64,000 nucleotides of DNA from Apteryx mantelli (Eukaryota > Chordata > Aves > Apterygiformes > Apterygidae): positions 78,533,268 through 78,597,267 of the forward strand of contig NC_089981.1 in the NCBI RefSeq assembly GCF_036417845.1. Reading direction: 5' to 3'. Position numbers and translations under genes: made by a program. The first letter of the stretch is position 1. Every line of letters begins with the position of its first letter. Below, one piece after another: positions 13,601 to 24,173 of the stretch. The notes below the pieces were generated by a model that worked only from the letters and a program-made list of their open reading frames with translations, did no database searches and was not told the DNA's origin.

Positions 13601-16600
13601 TCAAAAGTGAGGAGGAATTGAAAACCAGCCAGCAAGACATCGAGTCTGTCTATGAAATTCTGAAGAGAAAAGTCTTTGACATCTTGAAAGATTCTGTACT
13701 TCTAGCAGCAGCAAAACCAGATTTATTGCAGCAAGCAGTAGATGCACTAAAAGAACAGGAGAAAGAAGATCAGAATTACTTGTCAGAGAGTCTGCCTGAC
13801 CAAAACATGCAATCTAGACCTAGAAAATGGAAAGAGGTTTGGATGGCTACAGTAAAAGAGTCTGTAGAGACTCGAATGAAAGATACACGTCGTACTCCAA
13901 CAACTGAGAACCTCTCTACAGCTGGCCAAAACCTCCTGCACATGGGGAAGACAATGAAAGAAGATTTGACAGTAGTGGTGCAGCTCATTAAACAGCTTTA
14001 TCCTCCCGAGTTTAATGTGTGCAGCACATATGCAGAACTCTACCACAATTATTTTGCCTCCCAGCTAAAGAAAACTGCTGAATCTCAGCTGGAAGACAAG
14101 GATATTTACCTTCTCCTCTCATGGGTGCATAACATTTATCCAAAGTAAGTGACACTTTTACACCTGTGTTTATCTCTGGTGATGAACAGCTTCACTGGCT
14201 GCAAAAAACATGCATTTGCTTGATTTATGAATTGGTATCACTTCAGTGCAGCTAGGTTTTGGTGTCTCTAACACTGTGCAGATTTACAGCAGCTAGCCAG
14301 GACTGTTGGAAGGCATTTGCTTCAGACCAGTGTTCTTTAAACCAAGATCTCCCACATCAAGCAGGCTTCTGAGCAGTAGTCATACATGCAGGTGCTTAGG
14401 GCTTCACTTGTGGGGTAACTTGGTCAGGTCCAACCAGTTGCAGACCTGAACTCGTTCTTAGAAAATTTGGAAACTTAAGCTTTCTGGCCTGCTGGAGCAG
14501 AGAGAAGCCAATAAATAACAATCCGAGCTGCAATTATCCTGGGGACAGAGGATGTTGCTTAGACATTACCCACAGTCTGTGCTTTCTGTGGGGTAAGAAA
14601 ACCAAAGGGTGAACCCCTGTAATAGGACGCCACTAACCAAGGGCTGCTCTTCAGCCACACAACCACTGCATGTTGTAAAACTGAAAAGATTCCATGTTGC
14701 TGCTTAATATATCAAATGGAGAATCAAGGCGTCTCATTTCTGAGATGAAAAACTGTGAATATATGTGCAGTGTTTCTTTCACTGTTCTAAAGTCATTAAA
14801 CCTTTGCCTCCACTTCCTTCTCCTCTTGTTCCACTGTCAGAATATAATGAGCCAGTGTTGAACCTGGATTTTTTCCAGAGCCAATGCTGTGCTCTGGTTC
14901 AGGAGGTCAATGAGCTAATTGCAAATTTGGGCAATATTTTAATAGCAGAATCATCACTCTGTAGTCAGTGATGCCAGATGCCATGTCTTGACATTCTGAG
15001 AAAATTGGTTGTGATTTGTATCTGCAAGGTTCAAAAAGGAAAAAAAAACAAAAAATGAAAAACAAAACCTGACACACTCGTGTAATGACCTGGGGGGATC
15101 ATGATGCACTGTGAAGGGCAACACCAGCGGCCCCCATTGCCAAGAAATCCCTTGGCCAAAGGATCCCCTTGCACAAGTTGGAGGATGACTTTCCTTTGGG
15201 AACAATACAGAAGTTTTAGCTCCTAAATGCATAATGGTGCAGATCCAAGGAGGAAAAACCCTTACTCAGTTACATAGCTACGTACATCACAGAGTTTCTT
15301 CCCATTGCACCAGCGTAAGGAAGATTTGGCCTAAAGTAGAGCATGTTTGGAAAATGGTAGCTGTGCAGAGCGGAGCTCAGCACCAGCATTGCAATATTAT
15401 CATTGTGACCGAATTGGCCAGAGCAGTGGCTATTTGTCAGGGTGTTCCTAGAAGCAGTGTCTAGATGTCTGCTCAAGGAACACCTCTCTTAATGTTTTGG
15501 AGCAAAGGGAGAAGAAGCGAGAAGGAAGGAAGGGCTCAGCTGCACAAAGACCTGGCCCAAGATTCCAGCATTGTGTTAAAAACAGCCCATGTGTGGAAAG
15601 CACAGTAGTATATTCATGTACAGCTGGGTCATCTGTGAACATGGGAATCAGGCAATGCTCAAAGTTATTCTTTGCAGCTCAGCAGTGAGAAGCTATTTCC
15701 AAATCAGCCCTCTCATGAGCTTTGGCCTGAACTCCTCCATGGTTGGCAGAGCCCTTCCCGGGCTGCTCTGTGCCACAGCTTCCCCCCAAAACACCTCAGC
15801 AGCACCTGGGTCAGCCGGCATGACGTGGGGAAATAATAGCAAGGTATAAAACCACCTGCTCCTTCCTCACAGACTAGCCACAAAATGCCCGTGCTTCCTC
15901 AGAGAGGGTAGCTGTCGATGGGGAAAGGATGCATCCTCAAGCTAGTCCCTCCCATTGCTCTGAACGCCCCATCCCCACCAGAGCACTGTGGCAGGCGCTC
16001 CAAGAGCTGTGGCAGCAGCATGGCAGCGCATGACTCTTCTCCGGGCTTGCTCAGGCTCCCACCCTCACCCCTGGCACAGTTTCCTCTCTTCCAAGTCCTG
16101 CCTGAACTAAGGACAATGTACATTTCCATCTGGTTTTCACTGATATCCGCAAAAAGTGTTACTCATCTGCATCAACAACTGTCTTGAATTACACTGCCCT
16201 TGGAAAATGTGACTGTTTGGCTTTTTCATTCCAGTGACATAAGAAAAGATCGTGTTTTAGCAAAGGAGTTGGAAAAAGTTAAGCTTGGAAGCCTTTTGCC
16301 ATCAAGTCTGATCAAAGAGCTTGAAAAGAAATACCTTGGCAGCGAAGAGGTGAGAATCTGTTCAGGCCCTCCTTCTCCCTTTACTGCTGTTGTATGACTC
16401 CTTGACTCTCAGAGAAGCTCCAACTTGCCCTGAATGCACGCTTCTCTGCTGTCTGTGTAATCCACTCACCCTTCAGGAAAGAGAAAAAAGCAAGAATGCT
16501 TTTGGTTCTTTTTGGAAGACAAAGCAGCCTTCTGCTAGACTGGACTTGCAGAACAAACTCTCTGCTGCCTTCTGGGTAACCCAGCCTCATGCCCTTGGGG

Positions 16601-19600
16601 TCATCAGAAAATAATTACTCTGTTCTTGTAAACCCTGTGTTAGGAATGTGGGAAAAATCAAACTACAAATCTTTACAGGTAACTTTCCAGCTGACTGTTA
16701 TGTCCCCAGAGGGAGCTAAAACTCATTTTTACAGATGATGGATTCAGAATTACTTCTAGTCTTTGCAGCCATGCCAGAAACAAATCATACCCAGACCTTG
16801 GGTGAGTGCAAATATGTGTGCAGGTCTGCTCTTGAAAAATCCATCCCATTGACAAAAAATCACCTGGTTTGCAGAGAATAACAGTTTCTATAATTTTTGG
16901 ATCACTCTTCCTTTAATGAATGCAAGAAGTGACCTTATAATACTTCCAAAGCTTTGTGCTTTATATGCCTCAAAACTTTAGGCTAGAATTCTGGAAAATT
17001 AGAAGAGAAGTTCCAAGTTTAAATCTAGTCTGAGATGGTTTGTAGATGGGAGGGGTAGGTGTGAGTGTTGCAATGTGCACAAACACAGCAATCAATCAGA
17101 GACATATGCCAGCTGCTGTACAGACCATTTTGAAAGTCTTATTGCACAATGTGCATGCAAGATGGATCAAAGCAAAAAAATAAATAAATAAATTTTTTCT
17201 GGAGATCATTTTGAGTATCTTTCTCCAGAACTCATAAAATGTCAGCAATGGTCATAGAAAAGGATTGCAAAACTGGGCCCAGTGGATAGTACAGAGCCTT
17301 ACACACAAACAGTTCCTGGCTCTGGGAATTCAGGCTCTGGCATATGGGGCTGCTTAAGACCTTCCTATCGGTTGCTATCTTCCTCCTGGCATTGGAGATC
17401 ACCACTTATGTACTAAGATGGCAGCTAGGGATGTAGATCCTGATTTCAGCTTCTCCAGTTCCTACCCTGAAATATTGCCTTCAGTCCACTGTGACGTGTT
17501 GTCCTTGCTGCTCTGCTGGGCTATGAAGTGGTGTGGCTGAGGGTCACCATGGATGCCTTTCTCACGGCCTTGTTAGAGCATAGTGATGCCTCAACACACA
17601 GCTACATCCTCCTGACCCTGCCTGGGGCAGCCTGGAGACTCCAGTAAATGAAAACAAAGTAAATCTGGTCCTCAGCAAGCTCAAGGGAAACTGGGAGGTG
17701 TCACAACACCAAAGGCAAAGCTCTTCCTTCACCCACGCAGAAAGTGAGCTGCCAGGCAGGAGTGCAGAGCTTGCACGTTTACAGGAGAGTCGGGTTTTGA
17801 GCATTCAAATTTAGTACCTTGGAGTCTGATGGAGGTGTCTCGTAACAGAGTCTTGATTTCTCAGCTGGGGCTGAGGAAAAAAGTCTACTAAGTGAGACAA
17901 ATGATAGGTGAGTGAGAAAAACAGTCTGCACAAGCACAAGGCAGGAACTGTTATATCCAGTTTGTGGTAAATGTTGTTCTTTCTTCCCTAAAGGCTACTG
18001 TCAAAAACTGTCTGAGCAGATGTTTAGAAACGGAAATTCAAAGATGGAAAAAAGATCAAGAACCTGAGAAACTAGATGGACATTTTCACAGTGAATTAGC
18101 AATACTTGCTATCCAGGTAATACAAACTTTTATTATGAATAAAGAATTGCACCCTATATGTATTTAGCATTTGAGACCAACTACAGTCAATTCAGGAAAC
18201 CCTAGCTATCTCATTAAAGGGCAGAGAAGGAAATGCCATGGGAAATCTTACATAATCTCCTCATCATGAGGTGGCAGTATTTTGTAATTACCAGTGTATT
18301 CAGTCATGCAAACACCATGTGTAGGACAGGGACAGAAGGGAGCGGAGGTCCAGAAAGTCTGAGTGGCTTATTTCAGGTAAGAGAATAAGCTGGTGGTATA
18401 AGAGAGATCACACCCATGTCTCAACGGTCTCAGTTTGGCACCTGGCAGGAGACAACCTGCCCTCAGGAGCAGCCTGCTGCCTCTTGGCAGTTCGGGGCCA
18501 CCTCTGTGGTCCAGCCCCAAGAAAAGCTCCCTAAACCAGCTGGGCAGAAAGAGCAGGAATCCGGCCTTCACTTCTTCTTGTGCAGCCTCTTCTGCACTGC
18601 CAGCCTAAGCCAAGGTATTGAACGCCGGATAAAGTCAAAGTGGAGAGACAAGAAGCGGGTTTAACCGAGCGAGTGAGCAGTTACTCATTGCAAGCTGGGC
18701 TGGCTTCCCGGGAGGGTTTCGCAGGCAGGTCAGTCCTGTCCCCTCACTCCCCCTCCACAGGGACTCCACGGGGAGTTGTCTCCCTCCTCTCATTGCAGAC
18801 AATTAGTACAGTTTCTTTTTCAGAAATAAACCCTTTGTATGTTAAGGTGGCTGCATTTGGTTTGTGGGTTTTTTTTTTAAAGCAATCATATGACATTCAG
18901 CAAAAAAAAAGCAAACAAACCAGCGTCACTTTCCCTACTTTCCCAACCATTTGTTCTTCTGAAGTCTTTCCTTAAGCTTCTTACTTTTTGACCTCTGTTC
19001 CCAGTTTGAAAATGGAATTAAAAATTGTCCCGAATGCCCCAAATGAGTGGAGCTGCATGGCGCAGTGCTTGGCTCAAGCCCCGGAGCACGACGCAGGAGA
19101 GCCGGGGCAGAAGGCAGTTGCAGCCCCTTGCAGCCCGCCTGCCCAGGTCCCGCTTGCCTTCCTGCCTGCTTTGGTGCCCACAGTCTTGTCTGCACAGCCC
19201 ACTGCACCCGTCCTCTCCCTCCATAATGCAAAGCCGAATGAAAGAGTCACAGCTTTCTTAACCAGTGGACCTGCCTTTTTGGAGCTTGAGGCATTTGAAA
19301 TTGTGCTTTTTTTGTTTGCTAGAATATCCATGGAGGCCAGAAGCGAGCTGATGCCCTCAGCGCTGCGTTGGGTGAAGAGATATCGCCTTGCCTGTCGAGG
19401 GAGTTAGCCGCCTTTCTGAAAAGGTGCAGTAAGGCAGCTCGCAGCAGGAAAGCGTACCTGGAGTCCAGGCGCAGAGTTACTCATCCTTGTCTCCTCTTCC
19501 AATCCCCCCTTTAGCTACAAGGATGCTTTTGAGGACTTTAAAGAGAAGAACAAGAAGCAGAGGTTCTACAAACCTATACTGATTGCAAATATTAACAACT

Positions 19601-22600
19601 GCCGAAATTTTAGGTAAGAGTCCAAAAGAAAAACTCTCTGCTCCTTGCTGTGCCAGATAGCAGACCATAAGCAAGTGCTGCAGAGCAGGAAGAGGAGGCT
19701 CGGTCTGCCAGCAGAGGAAGGCTTGGAGTCGGGTCCCTCCTTACCCTAACTTGGCCCCGGCCAGCTGCCCACGTCTGCAGCACGAGAGATGCCCCCGCCA
19801 GCTCAGCAATGACCCTGCTCGCCTGCGCAGCCCCCACAGCCTTTGAGGGCTGACGGTGCTCGCTGGCCCCCCCGGCCGCCTGGGTCACAGCTGGGAGGCT
19901 CTTGCATGGCACTTCATGTTATCACAGAGCCTTGGGGTTACTTACCTCGCCGCCAGGGCCGGGGTCATGTTGACTTTAGAAGTCATGTCATTTTAAGTCA
20001 AAGGAGGAGATTACTTTAGTTTCTCTGAATTTCTCTTGCTCTCTCTCTTTTTTTTTTTTTTTTTTTTGAGGTTTGGGAACAAATTATTCTGACCTTGTTG
20101 ATATTTCCTTTCAGAGACTACGCAGAGAAAAACATAGCTGAAAAGGATGATGATAAAGTCAGTATTCTCAGCACACTCAGTGACATTGAAAACAGCGGCT
20201 TCGATGTACTGCTCCAACAACTGTTTGCACAGCTGAAGGTACCATGTCTGCATTGGGCATATATATATGTATTGTACATACAGGAATGCTAAATGCATGT
20301 GTGCATAGAGCTTGCTTTGAGGAAACTCATCAGATTTTCCTTTTTTCAGCCAATTTATAAGAAGTTTACAGAAAATAAGTGGGATTCCAGCGATGAAATT
20401 ATGAATGAGATCATTAAAACCACCAGAAAATATATTTCAGACTTCCAGACCCTAAATGACCCTTTTTACAAGGTAAGGCACAGAGAAATACTGGAACAAT
20501 TTTAGGAATCCAAGCCTGGGTTTTCAGCTCTGATCCTCTGCAACTCAAGTTCCCCTGACCTGGTTTAAGCTGGCAAGTCCTCATGGCATTAGATAGTCCT
20601 CTCAAGTGTTTTTTAATAATGTAAATGGGATTTACATGCATTTTACCTAGATTATCCATATGAATCTTAGTCTTCTCCAGCAAAGGCAGGCTCATGTAAT
20701 TCTGCTGTAGCGCAAAGGCAGAGAAAAACTCCCCTGCTGTAGTAAAAGTGCTGTCTCTAGGAACCAGCCGAAATATGTTCTCATTCATGTATGGGTTTGG
20801 CTTAGCAATCCTGAAGCACCAGTGAAATCACACGATTTTGTATTACAACTGTTTTAATTGCCCTAAGGATTGGAGGACATGGATGTAATTGGGGAAAATT
20901 CCAAATAACTTAGCAACAGCCACATTTTTAGTGCTGCTGGAGCATATGTGAAATATCACCACACAAAAAATGTTTGCTTTCCTGCCTTTGTCTTTTTAGG
21001 AGTTGAAATAAAATTATGATGTTTTGTGTATTAGAGAGAGGAACAGGAGGAGCAGGGTGAATTCCTGTTTCTCTGGAGTACTGCTACTTCTTCTATAACA
21101 CATGCAGACCTTTTCTCATTTTTAAACTTCCCAGAAGGAAACAACATTTGGAAATTCCCACACCATTACTTTGAGTACAAAGAAATTCTCTGTATCTAGG
21201 ATGTCACTTAGCAAGTAGGAAGGGAGGTTGGCACTCAGTGCAGTTCCCCAAGTGCAGTCAGCAGCAAGGATTGGGTGTGGCGTGTTTTACAGCACTCAAG
21301 ACTTTTTGTCCTTCTACACAATTTATTGTGTCCCCAAGAAAAAGCTAGATGGACAGTCCACTCTCTCCCTTTACCTATCCCAAATGCCCATGCTACCTTA
21401 TTTCTTTGTTATCCACCAACATTGTATCTGATCATGTTATAGTCTATTACCCACTAGGTTATTACCCACCAGAAGCTCGTGAATACTTTCCTTTTCCATT
21501 CTTGCCTTTCCTCTGCGGGCTCCCCTGGCTCCAGTGTCCCTCTAGCCCCACATGGAGAACATCTCCCCAGCTTCCAGTCCTCTGGACACACAGATGGACA
21601 CCCTTCCTAGATGGCCTCTTCCCACTTCCAGCTCCCCTGAGGGGCACAGCCGGCCACGGGGCTGGCAAAGAGCACTCCTCTGCTCTCCTCCTCCAAACCG
21701 CCCTCCCTCAGCGGTGCCTCTGCCCATCCCCTCGGAGGTCACCCAGGCTGCCCTGTCCCCACATGCCTTCACAAGCTGGAGGGTTCTGCTGGTAACTGCC
21801 CTGTGGCTGCCCTGCCAGTTCAGTGGCAGGACACTGTCCCTGCAACACTTTCTTCCATGCACCCCTATCCCTTAACTATCTTCCAGGTGAATGCTTGTAT
21901 TCCTGCATCCAGGTATACCCTTCTGTGTGTATGGCCCCAATAAACTAACTGCCCTCTCCTTCCCAACAGGCTGTCATAGAAAAGATCCATGTCCATTTGG
22001 TTAAAGAGTACATTGTGAGGCTGCTGAAAAGGAGAGTCAGCCTGAAAAGTCCAGCGCAACAGCAAAACCTGGCACAAAACGTCTCAAAGAACGCTGCTGC
22101 CCTGGAAACCTTCTGCACCAACCATGTACGTGAGTATTCCCCGCCTCCACACTAGCATGAGGCACAGGCACAGAGAGAAACAGCGGAAGAAATTTTCTGC
22201 AGCCTCTCGTTAACCTTTCCAATGCTGTTTAATTTGCTGGAAAAACACTAGGCAGAGAGAGCTTTCCTAGTGCCAAGTCTGCGGGGAGGGAGATTCCCAT
22301 ACCGTCAGCCTGCTCTCCTCCAGATAGAGAGCACTGATCTCACCCTCCTTTCTCTTGTAAGGTTTGCTTCCTTTTACAAATTTACATCAATAGGGACACA
22401 AGATTTAGCCAAATACTGCACTTCTCTGGTTTCAGTACAACTTGCGTGGAGACTGGTTTTTGACTCTTTCTCATCACCCTTGATTGTCCTTTACTCTGCT
22501 GCTTTTAGGTCGGGCAGGGGCTGGAAAGGCCAGTCTGGGGTTATCTGGAATACTAGGGTTTCCTCTATGAGATGCTCTTGCTTTCAAAATCACATTTCTG

Positions 22601-24173
22601 AATGGCTGAAACACTTAGCCTGTTGTGTCATCTGAGATCATCTCTCTCCTTTCATGCCTTTAACTTCACTTGCAAAAAAACGAAGCGAAATCTCATCTTC
22701 CCCCACCCCACACACATTTTGCAGGAGAAGGAATAGCAAGTCTAAGCAGTCAGTGTGGGCAGGAGGTTGGGGCCCCGTCTCACGGGGATATCCAACAGCT
22801 AGAAAACAGATCCAAGTGGGGCTTTTATCTGGGTTGACAGGAAAATGATTTTGGCAATATCTAGAAGCTAAAGACAGGGTTGTATCCAGCTCTGGGAGAG
22901 AGCAGGCACTTGTTAGGTGCATTAGCTTGCACATCAGTCATCGTGCATACCCTGGGGCTGCAGAAAGCATAGACACCCAAGGGAAGGGTAATGTAAGCCA
23001 AAAGTTCTGGGAGTGAAGAGCAGAGAGGGTCTGTCCAGGTGAATGTGGAAGCCTCAACCTTAGGGTAAAAGTGAACCCCACATCATCTGAATGAGAGGAT
23101 TAAAAACAACCAACCAACTCACACAGCTTCTCCGAGGCTGACTGGGGAAAGCCCTGGCTAGAACTGCCTCTGAAAACAATGAGGCCTCTAAAGTCCCTCC
23201 TGCATCCTTCTCCACTCGCCAGGACACATCATCAGTAACTGCTTCAGCTGCACTCACAGTTAAACGCAGTTCCTAGGGCTGCGTAGAGGCTTTGGACCTC
23301 CGCTGGGCCTGCATGAGGCCACACTGACTGCTTTCTTCTCTGGCAGGGATCTCAAGCCACGTGGTTGAATTCTGCACTCCCAAAACTCGCTGAAATAATC
23401 CGACTTCAAGATTCAGGTGCTATTAAAATAGAAGTTGCAACACTTGCCACAGCGTACCCAGACATTCGGTAAGAGAAGCTGAAACAGATTTGCAAATACT
23501 AATATGGAATTTTAACTGAGCCTTGAAACAGTTAAATATTGGAGTGGATGAAATTCATATACCCTAAGTTCAGATATAATGGGGTAATGCTCACCTCTGC
23601 TAGGTAAGTGCTAAGAGAGCCAGTAAGTAACCAATGCCCTTTTAGCTGGATATATATCTTTCCACCCTGTTTTCCCTAAATGTTCCTTTCCCAAACCTTA
23701 TAAAGACCTTACCTTGCTCCGGGCAGAGGGGGTGGGGGGCTGCCTGCCAAGCTGTAATAATTCCAACTTCATCAGACAAAAATGAAGCTATTAAAAATGG
23801 CCTATTTACATGTTCTACATTCGGGTCTGATTTCCTCTTTTGCCTTGGAGATTCCCTGCCCTACCCCCAGACCTCCTGGGACAGTCTTGGGGCCTCCAAA
23901 AGATAACTAACCAGATGCCAGGCTGGCATCAGCACCTGGGCCCTCAGGGAGGTCTCAGCCTGGCAGAAAGGACCAATACGCTGACTGCAGAAAGCTGCAA
24001 AAGTTAACACCTGCCAATGTCTCTTCAACAGCAAAAGGCACCTTGAAGCTTTCCTGTACATCAAGGCAAATTTGACACGTGGTGAACTAAAAAGCATCCT
24101 GAGCTACTTGGCAGACGGCGCAGTATCCACGCCTTCAGGCGCACCATTGTTCTCAAATATAAACGTGTCCTAG
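10304..24173 (+). CDS. TNFAIP2: TNFAIP2 (M-Sec), tumor necrosis factor alpha-induced protein 2, 11 coding exons
   Basis: Joining 10304-10637, 13517-14144, 16235-16349, 17994-18116, 19323-19423, 19515-19613, 20115-20238, 20350-20472, 21970-22125, 23347-23468 and 24032-24173 gives 2067 nt, i.e. 688 aa plus TAG. All introns are GT-AG and phases match. The human protein is about 654 aa. Residues about 170-680 form the Sec6/exocyst-like helical-rod domain (Pfam Sec6 family). Diagnostic stretches are GKTMKEDL, LDGHFHSELAI, IANINNC, ATWLNSALPKLAEIIRLQD and AIKIEVATLATAYPD. The N-terminal ~110 residues are Ser/Glu-rich and diverged, but end in a basic patch with KKKK at residues 102-105. In mammals the M-Sec basic region binds PI(4,5)P2 and the C-terminal domain works with RalA in tunnelling-nanotube formation at the plasma membrane. 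The start is the first ATG after the acceptor; a second ATG follows immediately. The paralogue EXOC3L4 is the main alternative, but the C-terminal half fits TNFAIP2 closely. No frameshift or stop is seen. Confidence 0.88.
10675..10845 (+). repeat. MIR-type SINE remnant
   Basis: The order of blocks follows the MIR core on the + strand: a GTTGTCCCC-like start, GAGAAACAGAGGCAC, AGTGACTTCCCCAGG, and a terminal block reading CCCTTTGGTCACTAGGC. It is old and diverged, and sits just inside the second intron. Confidence 0.6.
10930..12715 (-). mobile_element. Ancient CR1 (L3-like) LINE relic, antisense in intron
   Basis: Read on the - strand, this keeps the order of a sauropsid CR1-L3-type reverse transcriptase region and 3' end over about 1.75 kb. 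On the + strand the recognisable blocks, 3' to 5' of the element, are: the tail-proximal AATAAGGCCAATTTTTGTTT (about 11,047), TTTCAGGTGAGATCTCACCAATGCC (near 11,360; the antisense of the HLEYC-type region, where - strand LVRSHLKY remains), AAATTTCAGTTCATTTACTC (about 11,620), TTTGTGTTGTCATC (about 11,740), AATTTAACTAATAATTTCCC (about 11,881), and the reverse-transcriptase part beyond 12,000. It has many stops and indels, so it is not active. Outer limits are approximate. Confidence 0.72.
13517..14144 (+). CDS. TNFAIP2: TNFAIP2 coding exon 2 (residues 112-320)
   Basis: The largest coding exon (628 nt). The acceptor TTTTTTCCCCAG precedes 13,517 and the donor GTAAGT starts at 14,145; entry is phase 1 and exit phase 2. 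It encodes the start of the Sec6-like domain, including a family-typical PRKW segment, GKTMKEDL, a YAELYHNYFA block and LLLSWVHNIYP at the end. The first in-frame internal ATG at 13,528 is not a likely start, because the spliced frame runs in from exon 1. Confidence 0.9.
14145..16234 (+). other. TNFAIP2: TNFAIP2 intron between coding exons 2 and 3
   Basis: A 2.1 kb intron with a GTAAGT donor and a TTTTTCATTCCAG acceptor. No well-preserved repeat was recognised. A TATAAAA sequence at 15,845-15,851 is the only promoter-like element noticed, and there is no independent support that it is used. Confidence 0.7.
16235..16349 (+). CDS. TNFAIP2: TNFAIP2 coding exon 3 (residues 321-359)
   Basis: 115 nt, entering in phase 2 and leaving in phase 0 at donor GTGAGA. 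It completes the conserved HNIYPND motif across the junction and encodes a Lys/Glu-rich helical segment with LGSLLPSSLIKELEKKYLG. The human counterpart has the same spacing of LGSLLP and LLE. Confidence 0.87.
16350..17993 (+). other. TNFAIP2: TNFAIP2 intron between coding exons 3 and 4
   Basis: A 1.6 kb intron, GTGAGA donor to CTTCCCTAAAG acceptor. No gene or repeat was recognised apart from a short AAATAAATAAATAAA run near 17,180. Confidence 0.7.
17994..18116 (+). CDS. TNFAIP2: TNFAIP2 coding exon 4 (residues 360-400)
   Basis: 123 nt, phase 0 at both ends. It encodes a segment containing the conserved LDGHFHSELAI motif, which corresponds to LDGHCHSELAI in the mammalian protein. The donor is GTAATA at 18,117. 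Confidence 0.9.
18117..19322 (+). other. TNFAIP2: TNFAIP2 intron between coding exons 4 and 5
   Basis: A 1.2 kb intron. A weak MIR-like block may lie at about 18,340-18,432. The rest is unassigned. The acceptor is TTTTTTTGTTTGCTAG. Confidence 0.6.
18340..18432 (+). repeat. Possible MIR remnant
   Basis: The string GGTCCAGAAAGTCTGAGTGG followed by an AGCTGGTGG block resembles the MIR core order, but divergence is high and ends are unclear. Confidence 0.25.
19323..19423 (+). CDS. TNFAIP2: TNFAIP2 coding exon 5 (residues 401-433)
   Basis: 101 nt, phase 0 to phase 2, donor GTGCAG at 19,424. It encodes an amphipathic helical part of the Sec6-like rod, ending in ELAAFLK. The split codon becomes Ser 434 with the next exon, giving FLKSYKDAFEDF, equivalent to the FLRSYQRAFNEF stretch of human TNFAIP2. 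Confidence 0.87.
19515..19613 (+). CDS. TNFAIP2: TNFAIP2 coding exon 6 (residues 434-466)
   Basis: 99 nt, separated from exon 5 by a 91-nt intron, phase 2 to phase 2, donor GTAAGA. It ends in the strongly conserved IANINNCRNFR motif (IANINNC in mammals), which identifies the family well. Confidence 0.9.
20048..20067. repeat. Poly-T run
   Basis: About twenty T residues preceded by CTCTCTCT, roughly 50 nt upstream of the exon 7 acceptor. Likely length-variable. Confidence 0.8.
20115..20238 (+). CDS. TNFAIP2: TNFAIP2 coding exon 7 (residues 467-508)
   Basis: 124 nt, phase 2 to phase 0, acceptor TTCCTTTCAG, donor GTACCA. It is acidic/lysine-rich at first, then carries SGFDVLLQQLFAQLK, matching the HGFDTLLQNLHEDLK region of human TNFAIP2. 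Confidence 0.88.
20350..20472 (+). CDS. TNFAIP2: TNFAIP2 coding exon 8 (residues 509-549)
   Basis: 123 nt, phase 0 at both ends, acceptor TTTTTTCAG, donor GTAAGG. It begins with PIYKKFTENKW, equivalent to PLFKRFTHTRW in mammals. It encodes a helix-rich segment of the Sec6-like domain. Confidence 0.9.
20473..21969 (+). other. TNFAIP2: TNFAIP2 intron between coding exons 8 and 9
   Basis: A 1.5 kb intron with no recognised repeat or gene. A GC- and CT-rich stretch near 21,480-21,800 gives overlapping chance frames on both strands. The acceptor is CTCCTTCCCAACAG. Confidence 0.7.
21970..22125 (+). CDS. TNFAIP2: TNFAIP2 coding exon 9 (residues 550-601)
   Basis: 156 nt, phase 0 at both ends. It encodes VIEKIHVHLVKEYIVRL (LHLHLVKEYIIQL in mammals) and ends in LETFCTNH. 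The in-frame donor is GTACGT at 22,126. A second, better-matching donor (GTGAGT) overlaps it 4 nt downstream; see the findings. Confidence 0.9.
22126..23346 (+). other. TNFAIP2: TNFAIP2 intron between coding exons 9 and 10
   Basis: A 1.2 kb intron without recognised repeats or genes. It ends in the good acceptor TTTCTTCTCTGGCAG. Confidence 0.7.
23347..23468 (+). CDS. TNFAIP2: TNFAIP2 coding exon 10 (residues 602-641)
   Basis: 122 nt, phase 0 to phase 2, donor GTAAGA. This is the most conserved part of the protein: GSQATWLNSALPKLAEIIRL then AIKIEVATLATAYPD, nearly identical to mammalian TNFAIP2. It lies in the C-terminal domain linked to RalA cooperation in mammals. Confidence 0.92.
23469..24031 (+). 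other. TNFAIP2: TNFAIP2 last coding intron
   Basis: 563 nt, GTAAGA donor to CTCTTCAACAG acceptor. No repeat recognised. Confidence 0.8.
24032..24173 (+). CDS. TNFAIP2: TNFAIP2 coding exon 11 (residues 642-688) and stop
   Basis: 142 nt to TAG at 24,171-24,173. It encodes RHLEAFLYIKANLTRGELK and the terminal PLFSNINVS. The human protein ends in a similar PLFSLIKVG, so the stop is at the expected place. Confidence 0.92.

Noticed and set aside
13528-14148. Stand-alone 206-residue protein starting at the internal ATG 13,528
   Set aside because: It is coding exon 2 of TNFAIP2. The open frame continues in from exon 1 through a good acceptor and out at a GTAAGT donor; the apparent stop lies in the intron.
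10304-24173. Assignment of the gene to EXOC3L4 instead of TNFAIP2
   Set aside because: Both paralogues share the fold, but the C-terminal ATWLNSALPKLAEIIRLQD and IKIEVATLATAYPD stretches and the terminal PLFSNINVS fit TNFAIP2 as I know it. A phylogeny would settle this.
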